Source: Flavobacterium restrictum (GTDB lineage: Bacteria > Bacteroidota > Bacteroidia > Flavobacteriales > Flavobacteriaceae). From it: a stretch of 64,000 nucleotides of DNA. Where the stretch lies: NCBI RefSeq assembly GCF_007097245.1, contig NZ_VJZT01000001.1, forward strand, positions 310,001-374,000, read 5' to 3'. The position numbers were made by a program, and so were the translations under genes. Under the pieces are notes generated by a model that saw nothing but the letters and a program-made list of their open reading frames with translations, had not been told where the DNA came from and searched no databases. Positions 57,923 through 64,000 of this stretch are shown piece by piece (the stretch's first letter is position 1; each line of letters opens with the position of its first letter).

Positions 57923-60370
57923 ATGGCTAGAACTACTAAAAAAGAATCTACAGATAAAAATAATGATTCAAAACCCAAAGGAACCCAATTTTGGGTAGTA
58001 ACAAAACAGCACAAATTAGTTTTAGGCAGTTTGTTGGTCTTATTTTCTGTCGCCCTTTTATTTGCCTTTATTTCCTTTTACAGCTATGGACAATCGGATC
58101 AAAGTGCTGTCAATCAACTATCGGATAGAAATGAGATTGTCGAGAATTGGTTGGGTAAATTTGGTGCTTTTTTATCTGATTTGTTTGTTTATAAAGGATT
58201 TGGAATTGGAGCCTTTTTATTTGTGCGCTTGTTCTTTTTGACGGGTCTTTATTTGGTTTTAGAACTTTCTATAAAAAAACTCAAAAACATTTGGTTTTGG
58301 GATTTATTTGTAATGATTATCATAGCCGTTTTATTTGGATTTTTTGCTACATCCTTACCAGAATTGGGAGGTACAATTGGGTTTGAATTGAATTCGTTCT
58401 TGCAAGATTACATTGGCAAAACGGGCACTTTACTGGTTTTGATTTTTGGATTACTACTTTATGTTATTTTTAAATTAAAGATTTCACCAGAAAAAATTCA
58501 ATCCCTTTTTGATAGTACCAGGAACGAAATCAAAGCGGATTTGGCCACCAATCCATTCCCAAAAACGGATACTAGTGTTTACAATCTAGAGGAATTTGCT
58601 ATTGAGGAAGAGCCCGAAGATGACCTTCATTTAAAATCGCCTGGTAACCAATTTGAGATTAATAAAGAAGCGCTGAAACCAACGATTTCGAACGCATCAG
58701 ATCTCAATAGAGAACCCGTTTCGAAACCACTTGCCATGCAAGTAACACCTCCTATTTACAATGAAGTAATTAAGACGAACGACGAAGCATTTGTAATCGA
58801 AAAATCAGTTGAAGAGGATATTATTGAGGACAATTTGGCTTCTCGTTTGGTTTCGGATTTTGGTTTATTCGACCCAACCCTTGATTTATCGCATTACAAA
58901 TACCCAACAATAGATTTGTTAAAGGAATATTCTTCGGGAGGGATTACAATCAATCAAGAAGAATTAGAAGAAAATAAAAATAGAATTGTAGAAACACTTC
59001 GCAATTATAAAATAGAGATTGCACAAATAAAAGCAACCGTAGGCCCATCTGTAACCTTGTATGAAATTGTACCTGAAGCTGGAATTAGGATTTCAAAAAT
59101 CAAGAGTTTAGAGGACGATATTGCCTTGTCACTTTCGGCATTAGGGATTCGTATCATCGCCCCTATTCCCGGAAAAGGAACCATTGGTATTGAGGTTCCC
59201 AACAAGAATCCTACGATGGTTTCTATGAAAAGTGTGATTGGATCGGCAAAATTTCAAGAAGCCGAAATGGAATTACCCATTGCTCTTGGAAAAACAATTT
59301 CGAACGAAACCTTTGTGGTTGATTTAGCCAAAATGCCTCACTTGTTGATGGCAGGAGCTACAGGACAAGGAAAATCAGTAGGATTAAATGCGGTTTTGAC
59401 TTCGCTTTTGTACAAAAAACATCCCGCGGAAGTAAAATTTGTTTTGGTAGATCCCAAAAAAGTAGAGCTTACCCTTTTTAATAAAATAGAAAGACATTAT
59501 CTCGCTAAATTACCCGATACCGAAGATGCCATTATTACTGATAATGCCAAAGTCGTAGCAACCTTGAACTCGCTTTGTGTTGAAATGGACAATCGCTATT
59601 CGTTATTGAAGGATGCGATGGTACGAAACATTAAGGAATACAACGACAAGTTCAAAGCAAGAAAATTAAATCCTGAAAATGGACATCGTTTTTTACCTTA
59701 TATCGTGCTCGTTGTTGATGAATTTGCTGATTTGATTATGACAGCTGGCAAGGAAGTCGAAGTTCCTATTGCACGATTGGCACAATTGGCAAGAGCCATT
59801 GGAATCCATTTGATAATTGCCACGCAAAGACCATCGGTAAACGTAATAACGGGTTTGATTAAAGCCAACTTTCCGGCAAGAATCGCTTTTAGAGTTACTT
59901 CAAAAATTGATTCCAGAACCATTTTGGACACGCAAGGTGCGGATCAATTAATAGGTCGTGGCGACATGCTTTATACTAATGGAAACGATGTTGTACGGGT
60001 ACAATGTGCCTTTATTGATACTCCCGAAGTCGAAAAAATAACTGATTTTATTGGTTCCCAAAAAGCTTATGCAACCGCTTATTTGCTTCCAGAATTTATT
60101 GGGGAAGATAGTGGCATCAATCTTGATATGGATGTTTCTGATAGAGATACTTTGTTTAGAGAAGCTGCCGAGGTGATTGTAAACGCACAACAAGGATCCG
60201 CATCGTTGCTGCAACGAAAACTAAAATTGGGTTATAATCGAGCAGGACGATTGATAGATCAATTAGAAGCGGCAGGAATTGTTGGCCCATTTGAAGGCAG
60301 TAAAGCCAGAAGCGTAAACATTCAAGACATGAGTTCTCTAGATCAATTTTTTAATAATGAACAAAATTAG
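57923..60370 (+). CDS. ftsK: DNA translocase FtsK
   Basis: Septum-bound motor that clears chromosome termini during division. The 815 residues show an N-terminal membrane region with four or five helices (about 30-185) and an acidic linker (about 185-320). The motor domain has Walker A GATGQGKS (478-485, K484) and the Walker B segment YIVLVVDEFADLIM. The C-terminal gamma winged-helix (about 745-810, SASLLQRKLKLGYNRAGRLIDQLE in part) binds polar orientation sequences. The linker is short, as usual in Bacteroidota. It starts 18 bases after the dgkA-like gene. Confidence 0.96.
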   Translation: MARTTKKESTDKNNDSKPKGTQFWVVTKQHKLVLGSLLVLFSVALLFAFISFYSYGQSDQSAVNQLSDRNEIVENWLGKFGAFLSDLFVYKGFGIGAFLFVRLFFLTGLYLVLELSIKKLKNIWFWDLFVMIIIAVLFGFFATSLPELGGTIGFELNSFLQDYIGKTGTLLVLIFGLLLYVIFKLKISPEKIQSLFDSTRNEIKADLATNPFPKTDTSVYNLEEFAIEEEPEDDLHLKSPGNQFEINKEALKPTISNASDLNREPVSKPLAMQVTPPIYNEVIKTNDEAFVIEKSVEEDIIEDNLASRLVSDFGLFDPTLDLSHYKYPTIDLLKEYSSGGITINQEELEENKNRIVETLRNYKIEIAQIKATVGPSVTLYEIVPEAGIRISKIKSLEDDIALSLSALGIRIIAPIPGKGTIGIEVPNKNPTMVSMKSVIGSAKFQEAEMELPIALGKTISNETFVVDLAKMPHLLMAGATGQGKSVGLNAVLTSLLYKKHPAEVKFVLVDPKKVELTLFNKIERHYLAKLPDTEDAIITDNAKVVATLNSLCVEMDNRYSLLKDAMVRNIKEYNDKFKARKLNPENGHRFLPYIVLVVDEFADLIMTAGKEVEVPIARLAQLARAIGIHLIIATQRPSVNVITGLIKANFPARIAFRVTSKIDSRTILDTQGADQLIGRGDMLYTNGNDVVRVQCAFIDTPEVEKITDFIGSQKAYATAYLLPEFIGEDSGINLDMDVSDRDTLFREAAEVIVNAQQGSASLLQRKLKLGYNRAGRLIDQLEAAGIVGPFEGSKARSVNIQDMSSLDQFFNNEQN

Positions 60371-60376
60371 TAGTCT

Positions 60377-61054
60377 ATGAAAACTAAAAAAACTAACGGT
60401 AAGAACAACTATTTTATACCACTTGTACAACTATTTCTGGTATTTTTTATAAGCCTATCCGTTCATGCACAGGACAAGAAAGCAAAAGAATTATTAGATC
60501 AAGTAACTTCAAAAATAAAAAGTTACGACAACATTGTTATCGATTTTAAATACTCCTTGAACAATACCAAAGAAAACATCAATCAAGATAGCAAAGGAAA
60601 TGTGACCATGAAAGGCAATCAATATGTATTGAATTTTATGGGTGTTACAAAACTATTTGACGGAGACAAAACCTATACAATAGTCCCTGAAGATGAAGAA
60701 ATAACTATTTCTAAAATCAACGAAAAAGAAGATAATGCAATAACTCCCTCAAAAATGTTGACTTTTTTTAATTCGGGTTATAAATATACAATGGATATCG
60801 TTCAAGACATTAAAGGACGAAAAATACAGTATATAAAACTGGTTCCTACCAACACCAAAGACCAACGAAAAGAGATTTTATTGGGAATTGATATTCAAAC
60901 CAAGCACATTTATAATTTGATAGAAATGGGTAAAAAAGGAACTAAAACCACGCTAACGGTTAATTCTTTCAAAACCAATCAGCCTTTGTCAAAAAATCAA
61001 TTTACCTTTGTAAAGAGTAAATATCCAAATTACTACATCAACAAGCTAGACTAA
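60377..61054 (+). CDS. LolA-like outer membrane lipoprotein carrier protein
   Basis: Periplasmic chaperone that ferries lipoproteins to the outer membrane. The 225 residues begin with a signal peptide (basic start, hydrophobic 15-29, cleavage after HAQ). The LolA half-barrel follows: AKELLDQVTSKIKSYDNIVIDFKYS, GNVTMKGNQYVLNF, FDGDKTYTIVPEDEEI. Conservation with proteobacterial LolA is limited to this pattern, but the fold assignment is good. It lies 6 bases from ftsK and from the following gene. Confidence 0.85.
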   Translation: MKTKKTNGKNNYFIPLVQLFLVFFISLSVHAQDKKAKELLDQVTSKIKSYDNIVIDFKYSLNNTKENINQDSKGNVTMKGNQYVLNFMGVTKLFDGDKTYTIVPEDEEITISKINEKEDNAITPSKMLTFFNSGYKYTMDIVQDIKGRKIQYIKLVPTNTKDQRKEILLGIDIQTKHIYNLIEMGKKGTKTTLTVNSFKTNQPLSKNQFTFVKSKYPNYYINKLD

Positions 61055-61060
61055 TTTTAA

Positions 61061-62512
61061 GTGAAAATTCTTGACAAATACGTATTAAAAACATTCTTAA
61101 TTACATTTGCTACGGTATTTGTCATATTGTTTTTCATATTCATACTTCAAACCGTTTGGTTGTTTATTACTGAATTAGCTGGAAAAGATTTGGATGTCCT
61201 TATGATATTTAAGTTTTTAATGTTCTCTATGCCGCGAATAATTCCGCTAGTATTGCCGTTATCCATTTTATTAGCTTCCATAATGACCTTTGGTAATTTA
61301 GCCGAAAATTATGAATTTGCAGCGATGAAATCCTCTGGAATTTCATTGCAAAGAACCATGCGAAGTTTGATAATATTCATTTTCTTTTTAAGCATTGTTG
61401 CCTTTTTATTTGCTAATAATGTCATTCCGTATGCGGAATATAAGTTCATGAATTTTAGGCGAAACATTGCACAAGTAAAACCCGCATTGGCAATCGCCGA
61501 AGGACAATTTAATACCGTTGGGATTTATACCATCAAAGTCAATAAAAAATCTGGAGAAAACGGGAATATTCTAACTGGAATTACCATCCATAAAAAATCG
61601 AATATTGGCGATGGTAGTAGAACCGTTATCAAAGCCAAAGATGGTGAATTAATTAGCAATGAACAATCTAACATTCTTCAATTAGTATTAAACAACGGGT
61701 ACTACTACGAAGACGTTATTCCAAAAAAATACGAAGATCGCAAAAAGATGCCTTTCATAAAAAGTGCGTTCCAAAAAGACATTATCAATATCGATTTATC
61801 AAAATTGAATAGCGTAAATCCAGAAGAACAGGACAAAACAGATACCAAAAACATGCTAGATGTATCCGAATTACGGTATACATTAGATTCACTTCATAAG
61901 GATTTAAAGACCGAAATTGTCACTTTTTCAGAAAACATTAATCAAAAAGTCGGGATTCCAGTTCAAAGTAAATCGAAAAAAAGTGTACCAAAAAAGCTCT
62001 TGATCAAAAACGCAAAAGTTCAAAAGGATGTTCTGGCCTACTACACGATTGACGAGAAATCCAGTATTTTGAAAAATGCTATGAGTACCAATGACAATAC
62101 TTTATTGTCCATTAATGCGACTAAAACGAATTTAGACTTTAAACAAAAAGACATTAATAATCACGAAATAGCTTTGTACGAAAAATTTGTAATTGCTTTT
62201 GCATGCTATCTAATGTTTTTTATAGGAGCACCATTAGGCGCCATTATCCGAAAAGGAGGACTTGGACTTCCTATAGTTTTTGCGGTTTTAATATTCATAA
62301 GCTTTCACTTTATTAACACTTTTGGGAAACGGGTAGCTCAAGAAAACGGAATGACGCCCTTTATGGGAGCTTGGATGTCCTCGTTTATTTTGACTCCACT
62401 TGCCGTACTACTTACTTACAGAGCCACAAATGATATTGGATTGATCAATATTGATGTCATTTTTGCTCCTTTTCAAAAATTATTTCAAAAAATATTTCCA
62501 TCCAAAAAATAA
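61061..62512 (+). CDS. LptF/LptG-family permease
   Basis: Inner-membrane component of the lipopolysaccharide export ABC complex. The 483 residues show three N-terminal membrane helices with the coupling region (MKILDKYVLKTFLITF start; FLMFSMPRIIPLVLPLSILLASIMTFG; ENYEFAAMKSSGISLQR, quoted in parts). A long periplasmic beta-jellyroll (about 130-375) and three C-terminal helices (about 380-465; IGAPLGAIIRKGGLG) follow. GTG at 61061 is the start, 6 bases after the lolA-like stop; MKILDKY fits the family N-terminus. Bacteroidota often have one fused-length partner, so LptF versus LptG is left open. Confidence 0.9.
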   Translation: MKILDKYVLKTFLITFATVFVILFFIFILQTVWLFITELAGKDLDVLMIFKFLMFSMPRIIPLVLPLSILLASIMTFGNLAENYEFAAMKSSGISLQRTMRSLIIFIFFLSIVAFLFANNVIPYAEYKFMNFRRNIAQVKPALAIAEGQFNTVGIYTIKVNKKSGENGNILTGITIHKKSNIGDGSRTVIKAKDGELISNEQSNILQLVLNNGYYYEDVIPKKYEDRKKMPFIKSAFQKDIINIDLSKLNSVNPEEQDKTDTKNMLDVSELRYTLDSLHKDLKTEIVTFSENINQKVGIPVQSKSKKSVPKKLLIKNAKVQKDVLAYYTIDEKSSILKNAMSTNDNTLLSINATKTNLDFKQKDINNHEIALYEKFVIAFACYLMFFIGAPLGAIIRKGGLGLPIVFAVLIFISFHFINTFGKRVAQENGMTPFMGAWMSSFILTPLAVLLTYRATNDIGLINIDVIFAPFQKLFQKIFPSKK

Positions 62513-62520
62513 CACCAATT

Positions 62521-63654
62521 ATGGTTACAAATAAAATACAACTCAATACCATTGAGGAAGCTATCGAAGACATTCGCCAAGGAAAAATAATTATTGTAGT
62601 TGATGATGAGGATCGTGAAAACGAAGGCGATTTTTTGGCCGCAGCCGAAAAAGTAACTCCTGAAATGATCAATTTTATGGCCACCCACGGACGCGGATTG
62701 ATATGCGCACCGCTAACAGAAAGTCGTTGCAAGGAACTAGGACTACATGTAATGGTGACCAACAATACCGACCCTATGGAAACAGCTTTTACGGTTTCGG
62801 TGGATTTAAGAGGCAATGGTGTTACAACAGGAATCTCGGCATCAGATAGAGCCAAAACTATTTTGTCGCTAGTAGATTCTAACACAAAACCGCATGATTT
62901 AGCACGCCCAGGACATATTTTTCCTTTAATAGCCAAGCAAGGTGGCGTTTTAAGACGAACAGGACATACCGAAGCGGCAATTGATTTTGCGCGACTAGCA
63001 GGATTTAAATCGGCTGGTGTGATAGTCGAAATCATGAATGAAGATGGTTCGATGGCGCGCTTACCACAATTAGTAAAAGTGGCAAAAAAATTCAATTTAA
63101 AACTAGTTTCCATCGAAGCTTTGGTTGCTTATAGAATGCAACACGATAGCTTGATTGTCAAAAAAGAAGATTTTGATATTGAAACCCGTTTTGGCACCTT
63201 TAGATTAAGAGCATACCAACAAACTACTAATAAACAAATTCACGTAGCCTTAACCAAAGGAACTTGGAATATTGGTGAGCCAATTTTAACTCGGATAAAT
63301 TCGACATCGGTAAACAATGATATATTAGGAACATTGACCAATGATGCAAATAAAAAATTAGACGATATGTTTCAATTGATAAATGATGCAGGCAAAGGAG
63401 CTGTATTATTTATCAATCAAGAAGTGCAATCCATTGATTTATTAAATCGAATCACTGAATTAAAAATGTTGCAATCCAAAGGTGAATTCAAGGCACCACA
63501 AATCAAAATGGACAATAAAGATTTTGGAATTGGAGCTCAAATTTTGCATGACATTGATATTTCAAAAATTAGATTATTATCAAATACAGAGCAAACCAAA
63601 CGTGTTGGTATGATTGGATATGGTCTAGAAATTAAAGATTACGTGAAATATTAA
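62521..63654 (+). CDS. ribB: 3,4-dihydroxy-2-butanone 4-phosphate synthase with degenerate GTP cyclohydrolase II domain
   Basis: Makes the four-carbon precursor of riboflavin from ribulose 5-phosphate. Residues 1-205 form an intact DHBP synthase: DDEDRENEGDF (29-39, acidic active-site loop), THGRGLICAP, and the metal-site RRTGHTEAAID. Residues about 210-377 have the GTP cyclohydrolase II outline (GEPILTRINS ... DFGIGAQIL ... KIRLLSNT). However, the three zinc cysteines are replaced by S263, N274 and A276, and the catalytic EGRGIGL stretch reads EVQSIDL. This half should therefore be inactive as a cyclohydrolase. It is the last gene of the tpx-started row. Confidence 0.93.
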   Translation: MVTNKIQLNTIEEAIEDIRQGKIIIVVDDEDRENEGDFLAAAEKVTPEMINFMATHGRGLICAPLTESRCKELGLHVMVTNNTDPMETAFTVSVDLRGNGVTTGISASDRAKTILSLVDSNTKPHDLARPGHIFPLIAKQGGVLRRTGHTEAAIDFARLAGFKSAGVIVEIMNEDGSMARLPQLVKVAKKFNLKLVSIEALVAYRMQHDSLIVKKEDFDIETRFGTFRLRAYQQTTNKQIHVALTKGTWNIGEPILTRINSTSVNNDILGTLTNDANKKLDDMFQLINDAGKGAVLFINQEVQSIDLLNRITELKMLQSKGEFKAPQIKMDNKDFGIGAQILHDIDISKIRLLSNTEQTKRVGMIGYGLEIKDYVKY

Positions 63655-63734
63655 TTTATTTTGGCTCTAAAATGAAGTAAATGAAAGGATTAAAAAATAG
63701 TCATAAAATTAGAATCAAATTTTGTAAAAATACA

Positions 63735-63765
63735 TTTGTATAACCAAAAAAGGTTCTTATATTTG
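63735..63765 (+). promoter_or_regulatory. Promoter of tRNA-Ser
   Basis: TTTG (63735-63738), 19 bases, TATATTTG (63758-63765): a perfect Bacteroidota promoter, with the expected start site about 25 bases before the mature tRNA 5' end. Confidence 0.85.
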
Positions 63766-63797
63766 CATTCGCAATCAGATAACGATTGTCGCTCACT

Positions 63798-63882
63798 GGA
63801 GAAATGGCAGAGCGGTCGAATGCGGCAGTCTTGAAAACTGTTGACTGTAACAGGTCCGGGGGTTCGAATCCCTCTTTCTCCG
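63798..63882 (+). tRNA. tRNA-Ser (anticodon TGA)
   Basis: 85 bases. The acceptor stem GGAGAAA (63798-63804) pairs with TTTCTCC (63875-63881), with discriminator G at 63882. The anticodon stem GCAGT/ACTGT has loop CTTGAAA with anticodon TGA at 63832-63834. A long variable arm typical of class II serine tRNA and the T-loop GGTTCGAATCC are present. CCA is not encoded. Confidence 0.97.
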
Positions 63883-63888
63883 CGGAAT

Positions 63889-63929
63889 TAAAACCCTAAC
63901 CGCTGTTAATCAGCGAGTTAGGGTTTTTT
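63889..63929 (+). terminator. Terminator after tRNA-Ser
   Basis: AAAACCCTAAC-CGCTG pairs with CAGCG-A-GTTAGGGTTTT with a single bulge, and T follows. It begins only a few bases after the tRNA. Confidence 0.88.
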
Positions 63930-63939
63930 ATTGCTCCTA

Positions 63940-63961
63940 TATCCCCACAATATCCCCACAA
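63940..63961. repeat. Tandem 11-bp repeat TATCCCCACAA downstream of tRNA-Ser
   Basis: Two perfect, adjacent copies at 63940-63950 and 63951-63961, 58 bases after the tRNA. Such a position could be part of an integration site, but no integrase is in the window. Confidence 0.7.
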
Positions 63962-64000
63962 TCATCAGAATTATAAGCATAAAAAAACCGCCTTTTTCAA

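Overview
The window looks like chromosomal DNA of a Flavobacterium-like member of the Bacteroidota. The evidence is AT-rich composition, Bacteroidota-type promoters (TAnnTTTG at -7, TTG or TTTG near -33), an Oar-like TonB-dependent receptor, a type IX secretion sorting tail on a large glycosidase, a lipoprotein-type TamL paired with TamB, and a RibBA whose cyclohydrolase half is degenerate. No rRNA, CRISPR array, prophage or complete insertion sequence is visible.

Layout. 1-12.6 kb is mostly minus strand: truncated ligA, a small unknown protein, a TonB-dependent receptor, rpsF-rpsR-rplI, a LytTR response regulator (plus), priA, a DUF2147 protein, a YihY/BrkB membrane protein and nadC. 13-23.5 kb is plus strand: tamB-tamL and a kinase/M23-like/aminotransferase fusion. 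23.6-29.6 kb is minus strand: a DUF4143 ATPase, tilS and a dsbD-like gene, with pabB upstream. A striking array of seven 22-bp repeats lies between pabB and the ATPase gene. 29.8-36 kb holds a DUF4349 lipoprotein, a DoxX-like protein, lpdA (minus) and a secreted GH57 protein. 36-41.4 kb holds an APC permease and an FAD/FeS oxidoreductase, both minus.

41.6-52.5 kb is the accessory-looking part. A GHL10 glycosidase and an AmpG-like MFS transporter are followed by a type III restriction-modification locus (res, truncated Bro-N gene, KilA-N gene, mod). After that come a GNAT acetyltransferase and a cytoplasmic NagZ-like GH3 enzyme. The simplest reading is that the defence locus sits inside a cell-wall recycling cluster.

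52.8-57.5 kb is an oxidative stress block: katG (minus), then a 2-Cys peroxiredoxin, a WCGNC thioredoxin, a small helical protein and tpx. From tpx to 63.65 kb six tightly packed plus-strand genes follow (tpx, dgkA-like, ftsK, lolA-like, lptF/G-like, ribBA-like). A tRNA-Ser(TGA) with an excellent promoter and terminator closes the window.

The least explained material is intergenic: the 22-bp array at 28.1 kb, a two-copy dispersed repeat at 36.1 and 52.6 kb, 7-bp and 6-bp tandem arrays at 10.0, 52.65 and 56.18 kb, a Flavo-1-like structured element at 10.6 kb, and twin palindromes inside the restriction locus. All functional names come from motif recognition by eye; no database search was run.
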